Shown here piece after piece: positions 22,184 to 32,211 of a stretch of DNA of 64,000 bases. Below the pieces are notes generated by a model. The model was not told the origin of the DNA. It saw nothing but the letters and a program-made list of their open reading frames with translations, and made no database searches. The position numbers and the translations under genes were made by a program. This DNA is from Harringtonia aguacate. Its lineage: Eukaryota > Ascomycota > Sordariomycetes > Ophiostomatales > Ophiostomataceae. Location of the stretch: the NCBI GenBank assembly GCA_014183095.1, contig JACCPH010000030.1, positions 32,409 to 96,408 of the forward strand, in the 5' to 3' direction. Each line of letters opens with the position of its first letter. Within the stretch, counting starts at the first letter, position 1.

Positions 22184-22861
22184 GTTCAGAAATGTAGCGA
22201 TAAGCAGTGGTGGTATCTGTGGGAATGTGTGGACAAGGGGCCCAGAACGACAGAAAGGAGAGCCCAACGGACAATTAAATATACTTGTACAGCCTGCGCG
22301 CCGAATGCCGGAGCACAACACCCGGTCAACAGCCTTATTTCCCCGACCTCTTCTGCTATGGACGAGTCATGCTTTGACTAACGAAAAGTCTGCTGCAAGC
22401 AATGAAAATGCGGGAAATGTCAGCGCGCTCATCCGGTGCCAATACCAGGGCGGTCGCCCAGGACCCCCCGTCTCGGGTAAGATCTCGGGTGAGATGGGGC
22501 GTTGACTCTGATTGGTCGGATTTGAGGTGGGCTCTCGGCTGAGATCTCGGGTCAGATCGCTGTCCACTGATTGTGAATTCCTGACCTGCTGATTCGTCTG
22601 TCGGGCGAGAACTCGGTCCAGTTGGATGACACCTGCGTGGGCACTAGCAAGCTATCAAGGGAAAAAATACCCCCAAAGCCAGCATGGCAAAGTGACAATG
22701 CGCCGTTGGCTTTTTTTTTTCATCTGCCTTATCTGCAAGCTTTTCGATGCTTCCCCACGGGTTTGAGTCTTTATAAAGGGCCTCGAGGAGAGAACCCCCT
22801 ACAGCAACATGTCGTATGTTCACCCACTGCTCCTCTCACCTCTCATTCGTCCACGCCCACC
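22184..22861. promoter_or_regulatory. Divergent promoter, PhyH dioxygenase / NCS1 permease
   Basis: 678 bp between start codons. It contains an imperfect 25-bp direct repeat (22471-22495 and 22532-22556) built around AGATCTCGGGT, a CCAAT-type ATTGG (about 22511), and TTTATAAAG at about 22773 placed like a TATA box for the permease. An out-of-frame ATG at 22809 precedes the permease start. Confidence 0.45.
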
Positions 22862-24809
22862 ATGTCCCTGCGCCATCGGCTCGTCAAGGCTCTCACCGTC
22901 AACGACGGAGTGGGTCCGCTGCAGAATCCCGACCTGCGTCCGACCCCCGTCGAGCAGCGGCAATGGGGCCTCGTCACGTACGGCGTCTTCTGGATGGGCG
23001 CCATCTCGGCGGCCGGCTCCTGGATCGCCACGCCGCTGACCTCGGGCCTCGGCGTGTGGTCCGCCGTCTTTGCCATGTTTGGCGGCATGATCCTGTCCAG
23101 CATCGGCCTCGCCGTCAACAGCCGCGCCGGCGCCGTCTACCGCATCCCCTACCCTGTCTTCTGCCGCTCGTGCTTTGGCGTCTACGGCGCCTACTGGCCC
23201 ATCTTTTGCCGCCTGCTGGTCACCCTGGCCTTTGCCGCCACCGGCGTGGCCACGGCGGCGCAGCTGCTGAGGTTTGACCACGTCTGGTTCTCACATGTTT
23301 TCTCTGGCTAATTCCCAGCGTCATGTTCACCTGCATCTCACCCAACTGGGAGAAAATCCCCAACCACATGGGCGTAGACTCGCTTCTCACTTCGGGTGAC
23401 ATGATCTCGTTTCTCATTTTCTGGTAGGCCTCCTCTACCACTGCATCCGTCTACTAAAGTCGTCCGCCGAACCTGTCCACTGACCTCCAGGCTTGTGCTG
23501 TGCATGTTCTCTGCCATCCCCGTCCCCAAGTGGCGCTACTTTGTCAATGTCAAGATCTTCATCTACTGGGCCGGCACCCTGGGCATGCTGGGTTGGGTTC
23601 TCCGCGAGACCGGCGGCGCTGGGCCGATCCTCTCGTACCCGTCCTCGGTCACGGGCTCGACATATTCCTGGACCATGGTGCAGTTTGTCTTTTACTTTCT
23701 GAACCAGAGCACGTCCTATATCGCCAACGCGGCCGACTTTTCGCGCTATGCCACCAAGCCGCGCGATCCGCTCTGGGGCCACCTTGTCACCTTTCCCATT
23801 GCGAACCTGGTCAACACCATTGTCGGCTTCATCATTCTGGGCAGCTCGGTCCCGCTCTTTGGCACGGTTCGTCCCTGTTCCTTTTTGTACTGTGGATATG
23901 AATCTTTGTACCGGCTAACCGTCACTAGTCGGAGTGGAACCCCGGAACTTTTCTCAAGATGTTCTTGGAGCAGAACTACACGCCGGGAGGGCGGGCCGCC
24001 ATGTTCTTCATCTCCTTCTCTCTTCTCCTGTCGCAGATTGTCTCTTCGGGGCTGGAAAACAACCTTCCGTGCGTCGTGTTCGTCCTTGGTCCGCGGCACA
24101 GCAGCTAACGTCTTTCCAGGGGTGCCTTTGATCTCATGGGTCTCTGCCCTCAGTTCATCAACCTTCGGCGGTCATTCTTCCTCGTCCTTTGTGAGTAGCC
24201 CGTTCCTAGATTCTCTGCTCCTCTGCTCCTCTCCTTCTCTGCTCTGCTGACATACCAGTGTCTGCATGGGTCCTGCAGCCGTGGTACCTCCTGGGCAGTG
24301 CCTCCATCTTCATCTCCTTTATCAGCGGACTCTCGACGTTCCTGTCTGCCATCATCGGCGTCCAGTTGGCCCAGTACTACATCCTGTGCCGCGGCCACTT
24401 TGACGTCGAGGCCCTCTACAACGACAAGCCCAACGGGCCCTACTACTTTTGGCACGGCATCAACTGGCGCGCCTTTGCCGCCTACATCCTCGGCATCGCC
24501 CCCAACTTTTACGGCTTCCTCGGCCTCATGGGCCTGTCCGTGCCCCTGTCGGTCACGCACCTGCAGTACTTCTCCTGCATCCTCGGCGTGTCCGTCTCGG
24601 GCCTCTCCTTCCTGGCCTTTACCTTTTGGTTCCCGCCCAAGAACGCGCTTCCGCGGCCGGCCAAGTGGTCGGAGCCCAAGGACTACATCGACCCCAACGA
24701 CCCGTGGCTCTGCCAGGGTGCTTCGGACAGGGATGGTGCCAGCGTCCAGCACGAGCTCGTTGGCGGAAAGGTTGGCGCAGATTCTACTGTCAAGGCTTTG
24801 GATGTGTAG
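22862..24809 (+). CDS. NCS1 family permease (uracil/allantoin/thiamine-type)
   Basis: Proton-coupled nucleobase-related transporter of the plasma membrane, 550 aa from six exons: join(22862..23271,23319..23423,23491..23866,23929..24068,24120..24190,24259..24809). The start of the family is clear: NPDLRPTPVEQRQWG in the cytosolic N-terminus, then TM1 with YGVFWMGAISAAGSWI. About 12 hydrophobic segments can be counted. Other NCS1-type stretches are SFYLNQ-like FYFLNQSTSYIANAADFSRY, WNPGTFLKM, and QLAQYYILCRGHFDVEALY. The first donor is a weak GTTTGA, supported by the CTAATTCCCAG acceptor and by frame. It could carry uracil, allantoin, uridine, nicotinamide riboside or a related compound; sequence alone does not decide. 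Confidence 0.9.
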
Positions 24810-24936
24810 CTAGTCGTCTTTGCCGACGGATCGAAGTACCATAAAAGCCCGATATAAAAGACGAATCCTGTCATTCATTTTGTATTGTTCCTGTTGGTCG
24901 GTCTCCTTTCCTTTGAAAATGTATTGATGGGGTAGC

Positions 24937-25341
24937 ATGTGCTTCCACGAGGGCCTCATCCTCCTGCACCGACCGTCACTACTCGACAGCGGTCCCAATG
25001 GCAAATTAGCCAGTGATCAGTGCAAAACACCAGCCGCGTCTTTTACTGCCCTTCTGAAATCATATTCTGCGTATTTCGGAAACCGCCCTGCAAACCCCAT
25101 GGTTATCCATGCAGACTCGACGGCAGGACTGATTCATTTGGTCCAGCTCTTATCGCTTGATATTACAACCTTTCGATCATCTCTGGTAGCTCTGCGGTCA
25201 ATTGTACGCATGCTCTTTGCATTTTCGTCGTTTTCACGTCAAGCTACTTTGGTACTGGAAGATTTACAAGAATTTGCAGAAACGTGGTTCATATCGCCTG
25301 CCACTTCCGCATCATTCTGGACACGACTCTTGGGAGGGTAA
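24937..25341 (+). pseudogene. Remnant of a fungal transcription-factor C-terminal domain
   Basis: A 134-codon open frame just downstream of the permease gene. It begins with GLILLHRPSLL, continues with a spaced Ala/Ile/Leu-rich helical pattern, a FGNRPANP loop, and ends FAETWFISP..FWTRLLGG. This is the pattern of the last third of fungal_trans-domain Zn2Cys6 factors. The upstream frame is closed by a TGA at 24925 and no zinc cluster or earlier middle-domain sequence lies nearby in any frame, so it looks like the surviving 3' end of a deleted gene. Its base composition is less GC-rich than the neighbours, consistent with decay. Whether it is transcribed is unknown. Confidence 0.5.
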
Positions 25342-25445
25342 ACTGACACAGAGGAGGAGCTAAGGTATTTTATATTCACATTTTTGTTTGGTTTGCTTGT
25401 CTGCAATCAACAGCGAGGTTGTTCTCTGAATTATACCACTTTGCG

Positions 25446-27197
25446 TCATGGCATTACTTCTGCTTTGATCTCTACACAAGAGACGGTTCTGCTTGCAGGG
25501 TAGTTGAAGGAAACACGAAGCATACTTTCGTCGGCCAGCAATATCTTGGACCCATCCACTGCACGGGCACACACGTCAATACTGAAAGTAGTGTAGATGT
25601 CAGATATCTCATAAGCCTTGATCCTGGTCGAAGAAGAGCCTTCGGACTCAAACTCTGCCTTTACATCTTCCCACCCCCAGAGAGAGCCACCTCGCTTAAT
25701 TTCCCGAACTTGTTTTCCGTATGTAAACAAGTCACCCAAATAGCATTCTGCCAAGTCCCAGTTCATGAGAGCTGCGATGTGGGCGGTGTAGTCCTGGACC
25801 TGGAGCACGATGGTCAGAAGACCCCAGGAAGAATCGTCAAAACACAGGAGACGAAAGTCCCAGCAGTCCTTGGGAGATCCGTCAATGAATCGAACAGTGT
25901 TGTGGCCAGACGTGTTCATAATAATTCTCGAAGGAAATTCCGGGTCGAAATCATCCTGGTAAGACAGGATAATGTTGCGTGATGCGCTCTTGCTGTAGGC
26001 TGGCGAGATGTTCCCGAAATGGGTCGAACAGCCCTCGTGTGCGAGCGCTGGTCGGAGTCGGTAATACCTGTTGACACCCTTGTATAGCACAATCCCCACT
26101 GCTGTCCAGCGACCTGGATTCGGGTCTGCGTAGCGAGCCGAAGGAAAGAGCGTGCCGATATGAAAGAAGTGTATACGGCTTCCCCCTTCTATAGGGCATT
26201 GGCATTCCTCGGCTACGCAGTCGTTGAGACAGCGCGGCTCCATATACACATGTCTGTTGGTGGTTATCTGGATGCCTCTGTTGGTAGCGGAAAACAGCGC
26301 CCGTCCACCAGATAGCTCGAGGGGGGTTTTAAAACTGCTAGGCGACGATGCCAGGAGCGATTGGTTGTCATCTAGTGGGCTCTTGAGGATGTCAAACAAT
26401 GGAACAAATTCTGCCGAGGTGCTCCAGGCAAAGATGGACATGTCGTCGCTCGCCCGCATGATCTCGCGCTGCAGTCGCATGAAAGCCGCGGCGCCCTCGC
26501 CATAGAGCATGGGCATGTTCACGCCAAAGATGCCGAGCAGGCAGTACGCCGTATCTTCTGGCCGGGTGGTTGTGCGGTCGGCTGCCCAGGACATGCGCGT
26601 GGCCACAGACCATCTTTGCAGATCGGCATTGATGGACAGGGCCTCTGGGTCGATGCGGGTGATGCGTGCCAGTCTCTTGACCATATAATCTCGGCTACCG
26701 CGGTAGTTCCATTTCGAGTCATAAAAGTCCACAGCGACAGGCGCAATGAGTTCTTGCAGGGTCCAGCCTCGAGTGAACCACCGGCAGCCAGCCCAAGCCG
26801 TATATGTGGCATCGTCGCCGTTGTTGCTGTCTTGGAGGCCGCCATGGTTGCTTCCACCCTCCAGGACTGCCAAGTCTTCCATGAATGCAATGCATTTCCG
26901 CGCCTTCTTGTACCACTTGAACATGGAGTTGATTGCCTCGCTCAACTCGGCGCTGCTAGTCTTGTCGATGCAGCAAGTGTCGACCCAGATGTACTTAACA
27001 TAATCTTGCGCAGCCAATGCGGCACTCCTTTTAATCTTTGCACAGCCGCTTTTTTGCTTGGTTGTCCTGCTGCCAGCAACGAACTCCTGCATGTTAACCT
27101 CGCCGGTACCCCATGTGTGTGACAATATGTCGTATGTGGGAAACTTGGGCCCCATAAACTCTTCCAGCTGAAGAGTGGCAGTGTTGATCAACCGCAT
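25446..27197 (-). CDS. HET-domain protein (heterokaryon-incompatibility type)
   Basis: Single-exon protein of 583 aa. It opens MRLINTATLQLEEF and carries the HET core: YDILSHTWG (about 22-30), YIWVDTCCIDKTSSAELSEA (about 70-89), WYKKARKCIAFMED (about 95-108), CRWFTRGWTLQELIAP (about 139-154) and EDTAYCLLGIFGVNMPMLYGEG (about 213-234). There is no NACHT, WD40 or ankyrin part after the HET domain; the remaining ~300 residues are of unknown function. HET proteins mediate non-self recognition and regulated cell death when alleles are incompatible, but most genomic copies have no proven role. The codon composition is less GC-biased than the housekeeping genes, and the gene lies between two gene remnants, both common for HET loci. 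Confidence 0.93.
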   Translation of the reverse strand: MRLINTATLQLEEFMGPKFPTYDILSHTWGTGEVNMQEFVAGSRTTKQKSGCAKIKRSAALAAQDYVKYIWVDTCCIDKTSSAELSEAINSMFKWYKKARKCIAFMEDLAVLEGGSNHGGLQDSNNGDDATYTAWAGCRWFTRGWTLQELIAPVAVDFYDSKWNYRGSRDYMVKRLARITRIDPEALSINADLQRWSVATRMSWAADRTTTRPEDTAYCLLGIFGVNMPMLYGEGAAAFMRLQREIMRASDDMSIFAWSTSAEFVPLFDILKSPLDDNQSLLASSPSSFKTPLELSGGRALFSATNRGIQITTNRHVYMEPRCLNDCVAEECQCPIEGGSRIHFFHIGTLFPSARYADPNPGRWTAVGIVLYKGVNRYYRLRPALAHEGCSTHFGNISPAYSKSASRNIILSYQDDFDPEFPSRIIMNTSGHNTVRFIDGSPKDCWDFRLLCFDDSSWGLLTIVLQVQDYTAHIAALMNWDLAECYLGDLFTYGKQVREIKRGGSLWGWEDVKAEFESEGSSSTRIKAYEISDIYTTFSIDVCARAVDGSKILLADESMLRVSFNYPASRTVSCVEIKAEVMP

Positions 27198-27533
27198 CTT
27201 GGATGGATAAACTTTGGATATGTGCTGAGAGATGTCGTGCTGAAAGATGTGCCAACTAATTGCAAGAAGAAGAAAAGAAGCAAGAAGAGGAAAAGAAGCA
27301 AAAAGAGGGGTAGACTTTTCCCAAATTTTATGTGCACAAGGCTGCGTCTTATCTTACCGTCAATGTCCAATTTGTCAGCCGTACCGTATTATATTGATGG
27401 CCAATAACCTTGTTGTCAGCACAGCCACACAATTAGGGTTTGTTATGCGAAAAACTTGCAAGATGAACGATGAAATTATAGGAGCGAACGGCTTTTGCTT
27501 ATCTGAGATTTATTACTGTCACATCATTGACTA
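27198..27533. other. Intergenic upstream of HET gene
   Basis: AT-richer spacer with an AAGAAG-type purine-rich tract at about 27264-27310, immediately upstream of the HET start; it probably forms part of the HET 5' region. No gene seen. Confidence 0.5.
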
Positions 27534-27722
27534 CTAGTCGTTGAAAAAGCGGGTGGCGGCGCTGCGGATGTCCATGTGGAGGCGCGGGCTGGTGCAGTAG
27601 GCGTCGACGTGGGTGGTGAGAGCGGCGCTCATATAGGACTCGTTCTGGAGGCCGAAGCGGTAGCGCAGCGCGGCAGCGTAGAGCTCGGCGATGCCTTCGG
27701 TGAGCCGAGACTCCCTTCCACG
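27534..27722 (-). pseudogene. Orphan 3' coding fragment (~57 codons)
   Basis: On the minus strand a GC-rich open segment reads ..EGIAELYAAALRYRFG.. and ends ..SAATRFFND at a TAG (27534-27536). Its composition and residue mix look like genuine coding sequence, in sharp contrast with the AT-rich DNA on both sides. Upstream the frame is closed by a TGA at about 27723, and I find no convincing preceding exon or start. The best reading is the C-terminus of a gene whose 5' part was deleted; a terminal exon of an unrecognised split gene is the alternative. I do not recognise the family. Confidence 0.4.
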
Positions 27723-27934
27723 TCACTAACACAGGCGTAGCAGCATGAATATATCGAGACAAATTGGTAAAGCCGAGGGAGAATGTCAAGAAAAGAGCTG
27801 TCGTCGATGGCTGAGAATAGTAGGATACAGTCTAAAGGATATCGGAAAGCGCTCAACTAGCTGTGCTCGTTGTCATAGGAAGTGTAGACTTTTAAACTCA
27901 TACTCCTCACACACCCATGCTCTGCTCTGCCCGC

Positions 27935-29053
27935 TCACGTCCTCTTCATCTTGCTGTCGACAAACGCCTTGAGCTTCCGCAGACCAAACATGTGCCAGGA
28001 TCCAATGTCCATGACCCACTCGCCCACCGTGGCGCCGAACCACACGAGGCGACGCAGCCCGCCCACCCACAGCCAGTCGGGGCGCCCGAACCACGAGCGC
28101 AGCACCAGCGGCATCTCGGGCGCGAGCGCGCCGGCGACCACCTTGCGGGCAAAGGTGCGCGTGTCCATGGTGTCGCGGGTCTGGCTAAAGACCTGGCGGC
28201 GCGCGTAGACGTCGGCGACGGGCGCGTAGAGGCTTCCGAGGACGAGGGGGCGCGGGTGGTTGGCAATGTTGGAGCGGACGGTGCCGGCCATGACGACGGT
28301 GACGCGGACGCCAAAGGGGCGCAGCTCCTGGCGCAGGCAGCGCGAGTAAGCAACGACGGCGGCCTTGGTGGCGGCGTAGGCCGAGGCAAACGTGTAGGGG
28401 CTGACGGCCGAGAGCGAGGCCACGTTGACGATGAGGCCGCGCGCCTCAATGAGCAGCGCCGCAAAGGCCTGGCACATGGCCATGACGCCAATCGTGTTGG
28501 TCTCGAATGTCTGGCGCACCTCGTCCATGTCGAGATCCAAGGCAGGGACGGTATGGGTGCGGCCGCTGGGCTTATATTAGCAGCTGCAGCGGAGAGCTCG
28601 ACCAGGACACGTACGCATTGTTCACGAGAATGTCCAGCCGCCCCGACGTCAGCCTGGCCACCTCCTCCTTGCACGCGGCAATGGACTCCTTCTTGGTCAC
28701 GTCGAGCTGCACCGTGGCCATGCCCTGCTCAGCCAGCCCTTCGAGGACCTCGGTGCGGCGGGCGGACGCGATGACATACAGGCCTGGGCGAGGTCAGCGA
28801 GGTTGCAGTCTTTCAGTCTAGCAGTCTGGCCATCTGATGACCTGGAGATCTGCAAAACGATCCGCGGGAACTGGGATGGACCGACCTCTGGCATGGAACT
28901 CGAGGGCCACGGCATGGCCGATGCCACCGGGTGTGCACCTGCGTCTTCGTCAGCTCTCTGCCGCCCATTTTTTTCCCCAGAGGCTCGCAGCGCCCTGCTT
29001 GCTCACCCGGTGATCAGCACAGTCTTTTGTCCAGGACGCGGAGGGGTCGCCAT
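27935..29053 (-). CDS. Short-chain dehydrogenase/reductase, AYR1-like
   Basis: NADP(H)-dependent oxidoreductase, 299 aa, resembling 1-acyldihydroxyacetone-phosphate reductases (Ayr1) of ER and lipid droplets. Four exons on the minus strand: 29053..29007, 28938..28886, 28783..28615, 28565..27935. The dinucleotide motif is split by intron 1 (VLITG|CTPGGIGHA, residues about 12-25). NNA closes exon 3, the catalytic Ser is in VNVASLSAVSP and the catalytic Tyr/Lys in SAYAATKAA. ITG-C-T/S-x-GGIG is the variant typical of the Ayr1 group. The C-terminal ~60 residues are Trp-rich and hydrophobic (WFGRPDWLWVGGLRRLVW), fitting membrane or lipid-droplet attachment. Donor 2 (GTCGGT) is weak, but the join is in frame and restores FHARGLYVIASARR. 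Confidence 0.88.
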
Positions 29054-29617
29054 GGCTGCGGACGTCGCGGGAACCTGGGCAAGGCAAGGGTTGCGCAAAA
29101 GCGAAATGAGAGCTTTTATACAAAGCCGGAAACAAATTAAGACGGATGCTGCCTCTGGTGGACGAATTGCAAGGCCGATGGTGGGTGATGGTGGCTGACG
29201 TTGGATTTTGTTTGCCTTCAATAGCGATTTCCTGAATTGGCACCATTGTGCGGCGAAATATCTTGCCCACGTAAATACCCCATTGCTGAATAATAATTCG
29301 AGTGCTAATGTTACAGTATGGCAGGCAATTTGCAAAAAAATCAAAAAGGGTAAATATTCGTGTGCCTATAGCAACCCAATATACGAATCCGGTCATTGGA
29401 AATATCCTATTCCGTCTACACTCTTGTGAATGCCTGTGCAGCTCCTGTGCAGACCTGTGCCGCCACTGCTGTGACCTGCTTAGCTCGTACACCTTGAAAT
29501 TTTGTGGCACTGCCACAGAGCCCCAATTCTGCCATCTGCTCTAATGTTAACTATAAAGAAATAACTAACGTTGTAATAACTGTATGTATATAAAATTATA
29601 TGTATTGCTCCCTCCAT
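29054..29617. other. AT-rich intergenic region
   Basis: 564 bp between the SDR start and the transporter stop, markedly AT-rich toward 29540-29620, with no supported gene, LTR end or RNA gene. Confidence 0.5.
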
Positions 29618-31604
29618 TTATACCTCTTCTGAAGTTGTTTGTCCCTCCTCTAATTTGCCCTGCTGGTCATCTTGCTGGTGGTCCTGCTTTTTACTTTCTA
29701 AAGGTTCGTCGGAGTGCCCCTTGTCCTGCTCATTGCTCATGACAACCTTCTTCCAGGTGGCCGCCGTGACAACGACGCCTGCAGCCGCAACGTACGTGCT
29801 GATTCGCATCGAGCGCGAAAACGAGTCGGCGTACGCCACACGCACAGCCTCGAGTGCTGCCTCGGGAAGCGTGTTCAGAATGCGCGTGTTGGTCTGCAGC
29901 TGGGAGATCTGCTCTGACGTCAAAATGCCCTTCAAGTCGGACGAGCACTGCGCACTGAACACGGCATTGGACGCGGCCACACCAATGGTGCCGCCAAACA
30001 TGCGCATCTGTGACACGATACCCTGCGCGACGGCGTGGTCCTGTGGTGTCGCCTCCCGCGTCGTGATGATGGACACGGACGCGAACGTGATGCCGATGCC
30101 GACGCCCATAATGACCTCGAATCCGTAGCACTTGCCCTCAATGTCGATGGACGTGCCCAACGTCGACATGACGCCGGAGCCCAGTATGACGAGCATGGAG
30201 GAGAACAAAAAGACGAAAAAGATGCTCCTTGACCCGCGGGCCGTAGCGCCGCCCATAAAGGAGCCGAAGCCCGAGCCACACAGAAACGGCAAGAGGCGCA
30301 CGCCGGCCGCGGCAGGCGACTTGCGGTTGACAATCTGGAACCGGAGGGGCAGGCTGATCATGAGGAGGAAAAAGGTGAAGCCCACCAGCGTGGTGGAGAG
30401 GACGCCCATGATAAAGGGCCGGTTGAGGAACAGATGGAAGGGCAGCATGGACGCAATGTCACGCCGCTTCGGCACAGCAAGAGCGGCGGCACGGTTATGG
30501 CGGCCGACCATGTATTCCCAGACCAGGAGCAGCGGCCAGCACAGGGCGCCGACAATCAACGTGCCCAGGACGACGGAGCTGCCCCAGGCGTAGGCGCCCT
30601 GCCCGGCTTCTTGGATGGCAAAGACGATCAGCACACTGGCGGCCAGCATGATCAGTGTGCCGATGTAGTCAAACTCCCTCCATGGCCGCAGGGTGTAGGA
30701 GGCCCTCTGCGCGCGGTACGGCCAGCTGAGGAGGAAGAGCGCGAGGCCCGTCGCGCCAATGGGGCCACTGCATTTATTCATTTGTTAGCAGGAAAAGTCT
30801 ACATTTTTCAGACAGAGGGTGTACGGACTTGATCCAAAACACCCATCGCCAGGTCACGTAATCGGTAAACAGGCCACCGACGATCGGCCCCAGAACACCA
30901 GCAATGGCGACAGTCGCGCCGAAAAAGGCAGACACGAGCGGCAGTGACTTGGGCGTGCTGACCTCGATCATGACAATCAGAGATAGCGAGTAGAGGCCGG
31001 CGGCGCCGACGCCCTGAAACGTCCGAAAGATGATCAGCTGGCTGAGGGTCTGCGACCAGGCGTTGCCCAGGGAAAAGCCGATGAAAAGGACAAAAGCCAT
31101 GACGACGGCCTCGCCGCGGCCGATAAAGTCGCTGAGACGGGCAAAGATGCCGGCAAATCCCATGTAGGACAGCTGGTAGGCCAGGATGGCCCAAAACGAA
31201 TTTCCGAGCGAGTCAAATTCGAGGGCAATCTTGTAGATGGCGGTGGCCATGACGGAGGTGTCCATCAGGGCGAGGAAGACGCCGACAATAAGGCTGGAGA
31301 GAGAGGCAATCACTTGTTAGCAGCATGTAACGAGGTAGTAGTACAAGGTGGCAGACACGGTTCCTTGGGAGCTGCATGTTCTTTCCACCACATACCCAAT
31401 GGATATCATATTCCGTCGCCATGGCCGCAGGTCCTTGATGCGTTCCAGGGTCCCTTCTAGCTCCGCATATTCAGGGCGCATTGTGGCGTCATCGCGGGCG
31501 TCGGCTTCGGGGGGGTCGTTTGGCGTGACCGCCGCACCCACGGCGTCGCCAGAGGTGCGGTCAGCTTCCGCAGTGTGCAACGAATGGTCTACTATAGCAG
31601 CCAT
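29618..31604 (-). CDS. MFS transporter, DHA2-type (14 TM) drug/metabolite exporter
   Basis: Proton antiporter-like major facilitator of 607 aa. Exons on minus: 31604..31396, 31293..30829, 30767..29618. A ~65-residue acidic cytosolic N-terminus precedes TM1 (SIGLIVGVFLALMDTSVMATA), whose LALMDTSVMATA matches the usual DHA2 motif D1. IFARLSDFIGRGEA is the loop 2-3 motif and GPIVGGLFTDYVTWRWVFWI the antiporter motif C region. The third exon begins with NGPIGATGLAL-type sequence only if the AA|T codon is split by the GTCCGT..ATGCAG intron. The tail is Glu/Gln/Lys-rich. No biosynthetic genes of a metabolite cluster lie beside it, so cargo is unknown. Confidence 0.9.
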
Positions 31605-31894
31605 GGTATCTGATTGACGAGAACATCTCGGGAGTCGCGGTAAATGCGTGTCGTGTCGTAGGCATCCGTAGTGTTTATAAATGTATGGATTCGGGGTTTC
31701 GGCACGGCAATATACAAAGAAATCCTACGAAACGCTAACAAAAGAAATGTCCGCGGCATTTTTTTCGGAATTATGACTGGCAAGGCCCCGTCTTACGGGA
31801 ACACCCTTCCCCGTGTTGGGACCGTAAAAGTGACAGTGGAATTCCAACAGTCAAGCGACGTGTATCCGAAATAAGCAATACAAATAATGGATGT
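31605..31894. other. Transporter promoter region up to the solo LTR
   Basis: About 290 bp, moderately AT-rich. No gene; it likely includes the MFS 5' region. The LTR insertion lies about 290 bp upstream of the transporter start. Confidence 0.4.
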
Positions 31895-32206
31895 TGTCGG
31901 TACACCGCGGTTAGTTAGTTATCAACGATCGTTGTGATGTCACTGTTGAAGTCACCGTGGCCCTGTACGTCCGCAAGTGAGTGCCCTGCGGTGGTACAAT
32001 GGTCTGTGGTGATGCTTCTTTTTGTTCGTTCTCTAGTCTAGGTCTGAATAGGGGCAACAGAGGCCTCGCAACGTAGTTATTTTACAATCGTTTCAGACTG
32101 GTGGAGCCTTACCGTAGGCCCTCGTGGAGGTCTCACCGGTCCCGTGCTCTGGCACGTGCTCCTCCCTCTGCCCTGCCAGGCCGGTCCCTGGGGCTGTATA
32201 CCGACA
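31895..32206 (+). mobile_element. Solo LTR, copy 2 (312 bp, TSD GATGT)
   Basis: Begins TGTCGGTA and ends TATACCGACA, with perfect 5-bp target duplications GATGT at 31890-31894 and 32207-32211. Roughly the first 150 bp align closely with the solo LTR at 6320-6607, including the stretch CCGTGGCCCTGTACGTCCGC and a shared TGGTACAATGGTCTGTGG. The 3' part has diverged or been exchanged except for the last ~10 bp. No internal retroelement coding sequence adjoins it. It sits upstream of the minus-strand MFS gene and could influence its promoter. Confidence 0.88.
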
Positions 32207-32211
32207 GATGT

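Noticed and set aside
6320..32206. A single 26-kb LTR retrotransposon bounded by the two LTRs
   Set aside because: Each LTR has its own distinct target duplication and the interval holds ordinary host genes, so they are independent solo insertions.
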